The notes below the pieces were generated by a model that made no database searches, had not been told where the DNA came from, and saw nothing but the letters and a program-made list of their open reading frames with translations. This document shows, in pieces, positions 28,600 through 37,176 of a stretch of 64,000 nucleotides of DNA. The DNA lies in contig NZ_HE998567.1 of assembly GCF_000327285.1 (NCBI RefSeq), forward strand, positions 760,290 to 824,289, in the 5' to 3' direction. This DNA is from Holdemania massiliensis AP2 (GTDB lineage: Bacteria > Bacillota_I > Bacilli_A > Erysipelotrichales > Erysipelotrichaceae). The position numbers and the translations under genes are program-made. How positions within the stretch are numbered: position 1 is the first letter of the stretch; every line of letters begins with the position of its first letter.

Positions 28600-29562
28600 T
28601 TATACTAATCGGTCAAACAGACGATACAGATCTTTTCTTGAATGCCGTGGGGAAGACAGTGCTTCTTCAATCGGCATCGAAGTGACCTTGTTGTCAATCA
28701 TCCCGACGCAGTGTCCGCCGACACCCTCCATCAGCAGATCGACCGCCTTTTCGCCCATCATTGAGGCTAAAACACGATCTCTCGGCGATGGCGAACCGCC
28801 CCGCTGCACATGTCCCAATACGGTCGCCCGCCCGGCAAAGCCGGTATTCTGGGAAATCTTGCGCGCAAGCTCGTCGACATCTGCGATCTTTTCTGAAATG
28901 ACAACGATGGCATGACGTTTCTTCACGGCTTTGTCCAAGTACCGCAGCCGTTCCAGAACATCCAGCTCATCATAGCCCGTTTCCGGTGTGATGACGATCT
29001 CGGCTCCGCAGGAAATCGCAGCCCAGACCGCCAGATCACCGCATCGATTGCCCATCACTTCAACGACGGAACAACGATGATGCGAGCTGGAGGTATCACG
29101 CAGTTTATCCACCGCCTCTACAACGGTGTTCAGCGCTGTATCGAAACCGATCGTAAAATCCGTGCCCGGAATGTCGTTGTCGATCGTTCCCGGCAGGCCG
29201 ATACAGTTAATCCCCAGTTTCGTCAAAGCCATGGCGCCTCGATAAGAACCATCGCCGCCGATCACTACGATCGCGTCGATCTTCGCGTTCTGCAGCGTCT
29301 GCACTGCTTTTTTCTGTATTTCCAGGTCTTTGAATTCCGTTAACCGGGCCGATCCCAGCACGGTGCCGCCCCGATTCAGAATATCGCTGACGGTGGATTT
29401 ATCCATCGGAATGTAATTGCCCTCGACTAAGCCGCGGTAACCGTCTTTGATGCCCATGACCTCAAAGCCATTAGCCAGCGCCACGCGCGTTACCGCCCGG
29501 ATTGCCGCGTTCATGCCCGGAGCATCGCCGCCGGACGTCAAGATTCCGATTCTTCGTATCAT
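28600..29562 (-). CDS. pfkA: ATP-dependent 6-phosphofructokinase
   Basis: Commits fructose 6-phosphate to glycolysis. 320 residues, the standard bacterial type A length. IGILTSGGDAPGMNAAIR (ATP loop), VIGGDGSYRGAM, GLPGTIDNDIPGTDFTIG (catalytic aspartate), and EVMGNRCGDLA are conserved. GGDG and not GGDD motifs at the ATP site point to ATP, not pyrophosphate, as donor. The frame opens six codons earlier, but the ATG at 29562 is correctly spaced behind AGGAGG. First gene of the pfkA-pyk operon with a good promoter directly upstream. Confidence 0.98.
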   Translation of the reverse strand: MIRRIGILTSGGDAPGMNAAIRAVTRVALANGFEVMGIKDGYRGLVEGNYIPMDKSTVSDILNRGGTVLGSARLTEFKDLEIQKKAVQTLQNAKIDAIVVIGGDGSYRGAMALTKLGINCIGLPGTIDNDIPGTDFTIGFDTALNTVVEAVDKLRDTSSSHHRCSVVEVMGNRCGDLAVWAAISCGAEIVITPETGYDELDVLERLRYLDKAVKKRHAIVVISEKIADVDELARKISQNTGFAGRATVLGHVQRGGSPSPRDRVLASMMGEKAVDLLMEGVGGHCVGMIDNKVTSMPIEEALSSPRHSRKDLYRLFDRLV

Positions 29563-29589
29563 ACGAATACCTCCTGTCATTTCCCGTAT

Positions 29590-29618
29590 ATCATAGCATT
29601 GAATTTGAAAATTGTGAA
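29590..29618 (-). promoter_or_regulatory. pfkA-pyk promoter
   Basis: Minus strand -35 TTCACA (29613-29618), 17-base spacer, -10 TATGAT (29590-29595), in the short gap after dnaI. Confidence 0.75.
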
Positions 29619-29619
29619 A

Positions 29620-30540
29620 CTAAATCGACGTGTTTCGGCGATTTTTTCCAGTGATTTTCATCTCTTTCGACAAGGCTTTTATGCGTTCCATAATTCTAAC
29701 CGCTTTCAATTCTTCCTTCTCTGATTTCTGGTTGTACATGTAGTGATTTTCCAAAGAATCAAAGTTTTCATTGCTCGTAAACCAGGTTAGTTTCTGCGCG
29801 TCCATGCGCTCGTTGAATATCGGCAGCAGCACCTCATCGCGCAGCCAGGAGGTCACGCTTTCCGCCCCGATGTCATCAAACACCGCGAAGTCCGCGCGCT
29901 TCATTTCATACAGCTCATCCTCGAAGCTGTCGCGATCATCCAGCAAGCCTTTGATCCTGGAAGCCATCGTCGGCACATGCACAAACACGACCCGCTTACC
30001 TTGTCTAGCGAAGCTGTTGCAGGCACAGGCTGCAAGATAAGTCTTCCCCACTCCCGGCGCGCCAAACAAATAAAATCCTTTTTCCTGCGGCGCCAGTAAG
30101 GCCTGTGAAATTTTTGCCACCGCCAGCGCATAGGCCGGCTCTTCCTGATCAATATTAATGTCGGTAATCGAAACCGACCACAGCCGCTGCGGCAGGTCAT
30201 TGATCCGATAAGCCTGTACGTGCTTCTCAGCCTGCTGCCTCTCTTTAGCATAACGGCACGGCCGAACCTGCAGCGTCAGAAATCCTGAATAGGTCAGATC
30301 CAGCACCTGTCCGGTTTGTTTCTGCCGGCACTGCGTCAGTCCGGTACAGTTCTGGCACAAACTCAGCTGCTCAATCCATTGATGAAAACGGTAGGGATAG
30401 CGGTCGACCCAGCTGCTGTCCAGCTGATTCTGCTGCAGAAATTTCTGAACCAGCGGATGCTGCTTCAGCTTAGCTGCCAGTTCCTGTTTTTCTTTGAGCT
30501 GCTGTTCGTTCAGCTCCACTGACCATTTTACAGCTTCCAT
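29620..30540 (-). CDS. dnaI: Primosomal protein DnaI (helicase loader)
   Basis: AAA+ loader that places the replicative helicase at the origin together with DnaB and DnaD. 306 residues: an N-terminal domain with zinc-binding cysteines (LSLCQNCTGLTQCRQKQTG), then the ATPase with Walker A YLFGAPGVGKTYLAAC, Walker B FAVFDDIGAES and sensor TWFTSNENF. The N-terminal half is the helicase-interaction domain. Starts three bases after dnaB, with GGAGGG within the dnaB end, so dnaB-dnaI are an operon as in Bacillus. Last gene of the polA-mutM-coaE-dnaB-dnaI run. Confidence 0.95.
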   Translation of the reverse strand: MEAVKWSVELNEQQLKEKQELAAKLKQHPLVQKFLQQNQLDSSWVDRYPYRFHQWIEQLSLCQNCTGLTQCRQKQTGQVLDLTYSGFLTLQVRPCRYAKERQQAEKHVQAYRINDLPQRLWSVSITDINIDQEEPAYALAVAKISQALLAPQEKGFYLFGAPGVGKTYLAACACNSFARQGKRVVFVHVPTMASRIKGLLDDRDSFEDELYEMKRADFAVFDDIGAESVTSWLRDEVLLPIFNERMDAQKLTWFTSNENFDSLENHYMYNQKSEKEELKAVRIMERIKALSKEMKITGKNRRNTSI

Positions 30541-30543
30541 CCC

Positions 30544-31764
30544 TTAACCCTCCTGCTCACGCAAACGACGGCGTATCTCTTCAAATTCTTCCCGATCAAA
30601 ATCCGGCTCCTTCTCAGCTTCTTTTTCTTCCCCGCTCTTCATCTGGACATAGTAGTCCGGCAGCACATCCTTGCGGTTGGATTTGCGGCCGGCATTACTG
30701 CGCGGCTTCTTCATCTCGGCCATGGCTTTCTCTGGGCTGTCGATTCCCGAGCGGATCCATGCGGCAGCAATCGAAGCGACAAAGTTGGGCACCAGCTTGT
30801 TGTCGCTGATCGAAAGCACATATTCCAATAACAGATTGACGATTTTCGGATCCATTTTCATCTCAGTGATCAGCTTCTCAATGATCCGCTTATCGCCATC
30901 CTGAACCGGGACGCCGTTCTGTTTTGACTGCAGAAAGGCCACTGGGGGCAGATCGTAGGGATCATCAGTTGCTTTCTTTGCCGGCTTCTTCGCCTTCATG
31001 ACAAACGCCATCGAGCGCAGTTTCTCCCCATCCAGCGTATTGCTCGCATTATCCGTACAGCGGCCGACCAAAATCAACATCTCATCCGCGCCTAAGCCAT
31101 ACATCGTTGCCAGTTCGCCGATCAGCCGCAGATTATCATGCGTGCGGGCTTCAATCGGGAAGACGAGGTTGCTCGCCCGGCCTAAGAAACGTTCATAATC
31201 AAAGTGGATTGCCGGATGATCCCCGGCGTCGAAATTATAGGTCGGCTTGATTCTGGAGAACTGCTCTTCACTTTCGGCATCCCAGTTTTCGATAACCGAG
31301 CTTTTGAATTGTTCGGTAACTTCATCAAAGCCTTCCCGCGACAGTTCAATATGCGCCAGCTTATTCATCGAAAGCTGATATTGCTTCGCGCCCATGATCC
31401 GCGCATATAGCCGGCCTAAAACCTCATGCTTAAAAAACCGGTCGGCTTCTAGCGGCGGATACAGGACATAGATATAGTTGTCCTTGCCTTCACCGGTTTT
31501 CATGTAGCTGCGCATCAGCATCATTTCTTCCAGCTTGCGCCGCGCCCGCTCCAAGACGGTGATATCCATATTCATGATCTGACACAGCCGGCCATGCGGT
31601 TCAAAGGAACGCTGGTGCTTAGCTTCGCTGATTAACGTCAGATACAGCGCTGCCCCGGCACAGCCGACTAGCGGCTGATACAGAGACATCAATGAGTTCA
31701 GCGCGTCGGCGCCCAGCGGCCGCAACACTTCACTGCGGTATCCGTCTTTCGCTTTCAGTTCCAT
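30544..31764 (-). CDS. dnaB: Replication initiation and membrane attachment protein DnaB
   Basis: Firmicutes primosome protein (not the helicase of the same name in Gram-negatives) that works with DnaD and DnaI to open origins and attach them to the membrane. 406 residues; the N-terminal part (LRPLGADALNSLMSLYQPLVG, ALYLTLISEA) is a winged helix, and the C-terminal part has the DnaB/DnaD domain (ITEMKMDPKIVNLLLEYVLS, then AAAWIRSGIDSPEKAM with the YxxxI-type pattern). The ATG follows AAGGAGAAACAAG and lies 35 bases inside the coaE 3' end. Identification rests on context with dnaI as well as on the domain pattern. Confidence 0.92.
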   Translation of the reverse strand: MELKAKDGYRSEVLRPLGADALNSLMSLYQPLVGCAGAALYLTLISEAKHQRSFEPHGRLCQIMNMDITVLERARRKLEEMMLMRSYMKTGEGKDNYIYVLYPPLEADRFFKHEVLGRLYARIMGAKQYQLSMNKLAHIELSREGFDEVTEQFKSSVIENWDAESEEQFSRIKPTYNFDAGDHPAIHFDYERFLGRASNLVFPIEARTHDNLRLIGELATMYGLGADEMLILVGRCTDNASNTLDGEKLRSMAFVMKAKKPAKKATDDPYDLPPVAFLQSKQNGVPVQDGDKRIIEKLITEMKMDPKIVNLLLEYVLSISDNKLVPNFVASIAAAWIRSGIDSPEKAMAEMKKPRSNAGRKSNRKDVLPDYYVQMKSGEEKEAEKEPDFDREEFEEIRRRLREQEG

Positions 31765-32344
31765 CTTGTTTCTCCTTGATCCACTTTAGAATCTGCCTTT
31801 CCATCGCTTCAAGATTCCCGTCATTGACAATCACGCAGGTTGAACGGCGAATTTTTTCTTCCTGGCTCATCTGTGCAGCCAGCCGTAATTCAGCCTGCGC
31901 GCGGGAAATGCCGCGGCCCTCTTGCAGCCGCTGAAGAATCATTTCCAGGGGCGCGCTGACCGTGATGATCTCATCGAATTGATTGTCCATGCCGGCCTCA
32001 AAGACCAGCGGCACCTCGGCAAACCAGAGCGGCTGTTCGCACGCCTGAGCCTGACGGTTCAGCTCATCCAGAATCAAAGGATGAGTGATCGCCTCCAGTT
32101 TCAGCCGAAGATCCTCCGCCTGAAAGACCAGCGCCGCCAGTGCCGCCCGGTCAATCTGCCCCTGATCGGTTAGAATTTCAGAGCCAAACGCTTCTATACA
32201 GCGCTGATAGCCGATTTGTCCCGGCTGCATGATCTGCCGGCTGATCGCATCGCAGTCAGCGACCGCATACCCCTGTCTGCGCAGGATCGCACTCAGCGTC
32301 GACTTCCCGCTTCCGATCACGCCGGTAATCGCAGTTTTGATCAT
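31730..32344 (-). CDS. coaE: Dephospho-CoA kinase
   Basis: Last step of coenzyme A synthesis, phosphorylating the 3'-hydroxyl of dephospho-CoA. 204 residues: MIKTAITGVIGSGKSTLSAI with the P-loop GVIGSGKST, then YAVADCDAISRQ, the lid segment around GRGISRAQAELRLAAQMS, and the CVIVNDGNLEAMERQI region at the end, all characteristic. The frame is open far upstream inside mutM; the ATG at 32344 is the family start. It overlaps mutM by 89 bases and dnaB by 35, so all are tightly packed in one operon. Confidence 0.95.
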   Translation of the reverse strand: MIKTAITGVIGSGKSTLSAILRRQGYAVADCDAISRQIMQPGQIGYQRCIEAFGSEILTDQGQIDRAALAALVFQAEDLRLKLEAITHPLILDELNRQAQACEQPLWFAEVPLVFEAGMDNQFDEIITVSAPLEMILQRLQEGRGISRAQAELRLAAQMSQEEKIRRSTCVIVNDGNLEAMERQILKWIKEKQDGTESERRIPQ

Positions 32345-33176
32345 ATTCGATTCCCGTTCCTCTCTTTTTCTGACAATGCGGACAATAGTAGGTGCCCCGC
32401 TGGGCCACCGTAATTTTCTTAATTTCGCCCCCGCACAGTGGACAGGCTTCGCCCTCGCGGCCATGCACCTGAATCTGTAATTGAAAGCGGCCGGTCACTC
32501 CCAAGGAGGACGTATAACTGCGGATTGAACTGCCTCCGGCTTCAATCGCCAAGCTCAGAATCTGCCGGGCTACTTCCGGCAGCGCTTCAAGCTGGGCTCG
32601 GGTCAGCTGATCGCTGCGCTTGCGCGGATCAATCCGCAGCGCAAAACAGATTTCGTTGGCATAAATGTTGCCGACACCCGCGACAAAGTGCTGATCCAGC
32701 AGACATTGCTTTATCGGAAGCCGGCGTTTTTTCAGAAACGCGCGGCAGTAATCCGGATTAAACTGATCGCTGAACGGCTCCGGTCCCAAATCATGAAAAT
32801 GCTCCAGATCCCCATCCAGTTCCAACAATTCCATCGTTCCGAATTTGCGCGTATCGTGATAGCGCAGCTGCGTTCCATCATCCAGACCCATGATCACATG
32901 AACATGCTTGGACAGTGGCTCTTGCGGCAGCTGCACATAAAATTTGCCTTCCATCCGCATGTGGGCGATGAAATACAGATCATCCATCTGAAAGATCAGA
33001 TATTTCCCGCGCCGTGAAAACCGGCGGAAATGCTGCCCGGTTAAACGCCGGCAGAATTCGGCTTCCTCCATTTGAATCATTTTCGGCACCCGCACCTCGA
33101 CGTGCTCAATCCGGCGGTCTTGGATCAAAAGCTCCAGCGTGCGGACTACCGTTTCAACCTCTGGCAGCTCCGGCAT
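32256..33176 (-). CDS. mutM: Formamidopyrimidine-DNA glycosylase
   Basis: Base-excision repair enzyme that removes 8-oxoguanine and ring-opened purines and nicks the strand. MPELPEVETVVRTLE at the N-terminus supplies the catalytic proline and glutamate. VAGVGNIYANEICFALRIDP is the helix-two-turn-helix, and the C-terminal zinc finger is CPLCGGEIKKI plus YYCPHC. The family normally ends a few residues after the last cysteine pair (about 274 residues); this frame runs on for about 35 more (306 total) into the coaE start. The tail has no family counterpart, so a lost stop codon or a frame error near 32350 is possible. One base separates it from polA upstream. Confidence 0.96.
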   Translation of the reverse strand: MPELPEVETVVRTLELLIQDRRIEHVEVRVPKMIQMEEAEFCRRLTGQHFRRFSRRGKYLIFQMDDLYFIAHMRMEGKFYVQLPQEPLSKHVHVIMGLDDGTQLRYHDTRKFGTMELLELDGDLEHFHDLGPEPFSDQFNPDYCRAFLKKRRLPIKQCLLDQHFVAGVGNIYANEICFALRIDPRKRSDQLTRAQLEALPEVARQILSLAIEAGGSSIRSYTSSLGVTGRFQLQIQVHGREGEACPLCGGEIKKITVAQRGTYYCPHCQKKRGTGIEYDQNCDYRRDRKREVDAECDPAQTGVCGR

Positions 33177-33177
33177 C

Positions 33178-35787
33178 TTATTTCGCCTCGTACCAGGTCT
33201 TACCGACCTTCGTTTCCGCCACCAGCGGCACCTTCAGTTCCATCGCATGCTCCATGCCTTCCTGAATGACGGCGCACAGCGCATCCAGTTCAGTTGGCAG
33301 CGCATCAAAAATCAATTCGTCATGCACCTGCAGAATCATTTTGGATTTCAGACCTTTCTCCGCCAGCGCTTTGTCAATGCGGATCATCGCCAGCTTGATC
33401 AGATCAGCGGCCGATCCCTGAATCGGCGCGTTCATCGCCGCCCGTTTGCCAAATTCCCGCGTCATGTAATTCTTGTCGTGGATTTCCGGCACTTCACGCC
33501 GGCGTCCCAGCATAGTCGCGGTATAGCCATGCTCCTGGCAGAATTCAATCACCTGATCCATGTACTTGGAAATGTTCGGATAGCTTTGCAGATAGCGTTC
33601 AATAAATTCCTTGGCCTGAGCCCGGCTGATATCCAGCTGCTGCGACAGACCGAAATCAGAGATTCCATAGACGATCCCGAAATTCACCGCCTTGGCTTGG
33701 CGGCGATGCTGGGCGTCAACCTGATCCAGCGGAATCTGGAACACGTCGGATGCGGTTTTGGTATGAATGTCAACGGCATGCCGGAAAGCCTCCAGCAAGC
33801 CCTGTTCATCCGCCATGTGCGCCAGCATCCGCAGCTCAATCTGCGAATAATCGGAAGCGACCAGGACATTGCCCTCACTCGGCAGAAACGCCTTGCGGAC
33901 TTCACGCGACTGTTCATCACGGACGCTGATGTTCTGCAGATTCGGCTCGGTGGATGACAATCGGCCGGTCTGGGTTGCGCATTGATTATAAATCGTATGG
34001 ATCCGGCCATCCGGATGGATGTATTTTTTCAAGCCTTCCGCATAGGTGCTGTAAAGCTTCTGATATTTTCTGAATTCCAGCAAATCCGCGATAATCGGAT
34101 GGATGCCGAGCAGCTTTTCCAAAACATCGGCCGACGTTGAACGCTTCTTGCCGCTGGTTGGCAGTCCCAGTTTATCAAACAGGACCTCGCCCAACTGCTT
34201 CGGGGAATTAATGTTAAAGGTTTCTCCCGCTGCGGCATAAATCGCATCGGTCAGCTCATCCAGGCGGGCCTGCGTCTGACGGGCAATATCATCCAGCGTC
34301 TGCCCATCGATCCGAATGCCTTCTTTTTCCATTTTATACAAGACGGACGCCAACGGCATTTCCACTTCATAAAACAGCGCACGCATTTCCATTTCGTTCA
34401 GCTTCGGCTCGCTGTCCTTCCACAGCTTGTCGATCAGCTGGATTTTCTGGGCACACAGCTGCTGATGAAGCTGCGGTTCCGGCAGCTTCATCTTGCCAGG
34501 TTTGCCATACACCTCATCCATCGTCACCCGTTCATTGAATCCGAATTTCTCGCGGATCTTCTGATCGCTGGTCAGCGTGGAATCGCACAGAAAGGCTGCA
34601 ATCATCGAGTCGATCCGCATGCCGTTCAGCGTGAGTCCAGCCCGGTCAGCCAAATGCAGGCAGGCCTTGACATCGTATACGATCTTCGTTTTTTCACCCG
34701 CCAGATAATCCAGTAAGTTTTCATCCTGACGGACATTCTCAATCGTCATGTATACACCCTGACCCGCATACGCCAGCGCCAGCCCATGAACATCGGCAAA
34801 ATACACTGACGGCTGATCCTGATCAAGCACCAGAACGGCGTTATCCTGCATTAAAGTCTGCGGACAGCGCTGAACCTCAGTGATCGTCAACGCCGGGATG
34901 TCCGGTGTGTTGGTCTCGGCCTGCTGCTGAATCTCAGAATCCAGCTTATTCGCCAGCGAGTTCATTTCATAGCGCACGTAGAACTGACGCAGCGGTTCAG
35001 GCGTAATGTGAAAGGCAAACTCTTCCGTTTCAAACGGAATCTCAACATCGGTTTTGATCGTCGCCAGCTTCTTGGACAGCAGCGCCTGCGCTTGAAAAGC
35101 TTCGACGTTTTCCTTCAGCTTGCCTTTCAGCTGATCCGTATTGGCAATCAGATTTTCCACGGTTCCAAACTGTTCCAAAAGCTTTAAGGCCGTCTTTTCC
35201 CCCACCTTGGGAATGCCCGGAATGTTGTCGGATGCATCGCCCATCAGGCCCTTGAGATCCCGGATCTGATCCGGTGTGATTCCCATCTTTTCCTTTAAGC
35301 TGGCGACCGTCATTTCCTCAATATCGCTGATCCCTTTTTTCATCAGCCAGACCGAGGTCGTATCATCGATCAGCTGCAGCATATCGCGATCCGAGCTTAA
35401 AACATTGATGTCCCAATCCGGATATTTTTTGATCATAGATCCGATGATATCATCGGCTTCGATATCCGTCATTTCAAACTGCTTGATCCCGGCGGCTTCC
35501 AAATATTCCCGCGCGATCGGAAACTGCTCCACCAGAGCCTCCGGCGTTTCCTTGCGTCCGCCCTTATATTCAGCGAACAGCTCATGCCGAAAGGTATGCT
35601 TGCCCTTATCAAAAGCGACCAGCATTGCATCCGGCTGGATGATCTGCACCGCCTTGTTGATCATCATCGCAAAGCCGTAAATCGCATTGGTCGGAATGCC
35701 GGTTGAGGTGGACATTGGCCGCATAAAGGTTGCATAAAATGCTCGAAAGAGCATGGAATTCCCATCGACTAACAACATTTTCTTCAT
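33178..35787 (-). CDS. polA: DNA polymerase I
   Basis: Repair and Okazaki-fragment processing polymerase. 869 residues: N-terminal 5'-3' exonuclease (MLLVDGNSMLFRAFYATF; IEADDIIGSM; GVMGDASDNIPGI-type region LMGDASDNIPGIPKVGEKTA), a middle domain equivalent to the 3'-5' proofreading domain but without its acidic DxE residues (here LVLDQDQPSVYFADVHG), and the family A polymerase domain with motif A VASDYSQIELRMLAHM, motif B RRQAKAVNFGIVYGISDFGL and motif C LQVHDELIFD. Loss of proofreading residues is normal for Gram-positive PolA. Heads the polA-mutM-coaE-dnaB-dnaI operon behind a good promoter; AAGGAGATTAATCC precedes the ATG. Confidence 0.98.
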   Translation of the reverse strand: MKKMLLVDGNSMLFRAFYATFMRPMSTSTGIPTNAIYGFAMMINKAVQIIQPDAMLVAFDKGKHTFRHELFAEYKGGRKETPEALVEQFPIAREYLEAAGIKQFEMTDIEADDIIGSMIKKYPDWDINVLSSDRDMLQLIDDTTSVWLMKKGISDIEEMTVASLKEKMGITPDQIRDLKGLMGDASDNIPGIPKVGEKTALKLLEQFGTVENLIANTDQLKGKLKENVEAFQAQALLSKKLATIKTDVEIPFETEEFAFHITPEPLRQFYVRYEMNSLANKLDSEIQQQAETNTPDIPALTITEVQRCPQTLMQDNAVLVLDQDQPSVYFADVHGLALAYAGQGVYMTIENVRQDENLLDYLAGEKTKIVYDVKACLHLADRAGLTLNGMRIDSMIAAFLCDSTLTSDQKIREKFGFNERVTMDEVYGKPGKMKLPEPQLHQQLCAQKIQLIDKLWKDSEPKLNEMEMRALFYEVEMPLASVLYKMEKEGIRIDGQTLDDIARQTQARLDELTDAIYAAAGETFNINSPKQLGEVLFDKLGLPTSGKKRSTSADVLEKLLGIHPIIADLLEFRKYQKLYSTYAEGLKKYIHPDGRIHTIYNQCATQTGRLSSTEPNLQNISVRDEQSREVRKAFLPSEGNVLVASDYSQIELRMLAHMADEQGLLEAFRHAVDIHTKTASDVFQIPLDQVDAQHRRQAKAVNFGIVYGISDFGLSQQLDISRAQAKEFIERYLQSYPNISKYMDQVIEFCQEHGYTATMLGRRREVPEIHDKNYMTREFGKRAAMNAPIQGSAADLIKLAMIRIDKALAEKGLKSKMILQVHDELIFDALPTELDALCAVIQEGMEHAMELKVPLVAETKVGKTWYEAK

Positions 35788-35827
35788 GGATTAATCTCCT
35801 TCTGTTTTTCAATTTGATTCAGTCTTT

Positions 35828-35856
35828 ATTTTACCATAAGCCCCGGTGAATATCAA
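35828..35856 (-). promoter_or_regulatory. polA operon promoter
   Basis: Minus strand -35 TTGATA (35851-35856), 17-base spacer, -10 TAAAAT (35828-35833), some 40 bases before the polA ATG. Confidence 0.75.
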
Positions 35857-35956
35857 AACAAGCGCTAACGTCTTTCCCGCTTTCCTAGCCCCAACAAAAC
35901 CGCCTGAAACTGTTCACACTGGGAAACGGCAGCACTTCTGCAAAGATCCGGCGCAG

Positions 35957-35995
35957 AATAAAAAACGCAAAGAGAATCGCTTCCCTCTGCGCTGT
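35957..35995 (-). terminator. Terminator of the ZnuA-like gene
   Basis: Minus strand GCGCAGAGGGA pairs imperfectly with TTCTCTTTGCG, ending in TTTTTT. Confidence 0.75.
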
Positions 35996-36030
35996 TTGAT
36001 CAAAACATTCTAATTGAATCCGTACCTTGT

Positions 36031-37071
36031 TTATTCGTCATCCTCTGCGGCATCGGCATCCGCAGCCGGTTCCTGAACTGCCGGATTCAAATCATCTTCC
36101 GCCATGCTTTCCAGCTGATTCAGATTTTCGACCATGATCGACATGTAATCTTTATTATCCTCACGCTGATCTGCCGATAAGCTGGACAGATTGCTTAAAT
36201 CCACCCGCTGCAGATTCAATTCCTCTGACAGCTGATTAAACAAAGCAAGCATATCCTCGGTCATATTCGGTTCATAGGCGATATACTTGACATTATCCTC
36301 CATGATTTTGGTCTTGATGATATCCAGCTGCCGGGCATTGGGCAGCACGCCGTACTTCGATAAAATGACCGGATAGACCTGAATCCCGTAAGTCTTCTGC
36401 CAGTTGCCGAAGCTAGCAGTCATCGAAACGAACTTGATCGTCTTCTTTTCATTTTTCAATGTGCTGGACAAACTCTGATATTCCGCATCCAGCCGCACCA
36501 GCTCGCTTTCCAGCTGACTGTAATTTTCTTCAAAATAACGGCTTTCCTCGACATAGTTTTCACACAACCAGTCACGGATCTCCTTCGCCATGCTCGTCAT
36601 CGCGATCGGATCCATCCACAGTGTCAAATCCTTTTCATTGACGTCAATCGCATCGAATGCATCGCCCTTATAATACGCACTTTCGACAAACTGCTCAACG
36701 TCGTTGGCGATAACGCGGGTATAACGCTTAAAAGAATAGATTGAATTGTTGACCGACAGATCCTTCACGGCAGCCGAGCTGGATGAACGGATTTCCGGCA
36801 GCACCAGCTGAAAATACGGTTCGAGCTGACCGATATGCAGCACCAGATCCGCATCCTTCACGCGCTCTTTCAGATCCGCGGCGGCACTGGCGCGCTGCAC
36901 GATCACCTCGTCCTGCAGACTTTGAATTTCAATTCGGTCACCGCCGATCTTTTCCAGAAGATATCCCAGCGGATAAACCGTATATACTACCTTTTTCTTA
37001 TCGGTTGCGCAGCCAGTCAAAGACGTCAGCAGCAAGCCCAGAAGAACGAGAAGAATAATTTTCTTTTGCAT
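36031..37071 (-). CDS. ZnuA/PsaA-like metal ABC transporter substrate-binding lipoprotein, orphan and ligand-poor
   Basis: 346 residues with a lipoprotein signal peptide (KKIILLVLLGLLLTSLTGCA, lipobox LTGC). The overall order matches cluster A-I metal-binding proteins: VYPLGYLLEKIGGDRIEI, KDADLVLHIGQLEPYFQ, LTLWMDPIAMTSMAKEI, a long linking helix, KFVSMTASFGNWQKTYGIQV and YIAYEPNMTED. In zinc and manganese binders three of these segments carry histidine ligands; here all three have other residues (the position in LTLWMDP normally reads DPHxWLDP, and MTASFGNW normally has a histidine). No permease or ATPase gene is adjacent. It ends in an acidic Ala/Asp/Glu tail. It may bind another ligand or serve as a surface protein. 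AGTGAGGACC precedes the ATG. Confidence 0.8.
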   Translation of the reverse strand: MQKKIILLVLLGLLLTSLTGCATDKKKVVYTVYPLGYLLEKIGGDRIEIQSLQDEVIVQRASAAADLKERVKDADLVLHIGQLEPYFQLVLPEIRSSSSAAVKDLSVNNSIYSFKRYTRVIANDVEQFVESAYYKGDAFDAIDVNEKDLTLWMDPIAMTSMAKEIRDWLCENYVEESRYFEENYSQLESELVRLDAEYQSLSSTLKNEKKTIKFVSMTASFGNWQKTYGIQVYPVILSKYGVLPNARQLDIIKTKIMEDNVKYIAYEPNMTEDMLALFNQLSEELNLQRVDLSNLSSLSADQREDNKDYMSIMVENLNQLESMAEDDLNPAVQEPAADADAAEDDE

Positions 37072-37176
37072 GGATGGTCCTCACTTCCTTTTAGGATTAT
37101 AGCATATTCTGCCCTTGAAAAAAACCCTCTTCCGCATGCCTTCTTCCCGTCCGCTGTATGTTTGAAAAGTTGACTT

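Noticed and set aside
33178-35787. Loss of proofreading acidic residues in DNA polymerase I
   Set aside because: Degenerate 3'-5' exonuclease domains are normal in Gram-positive PolA, so not a finding.
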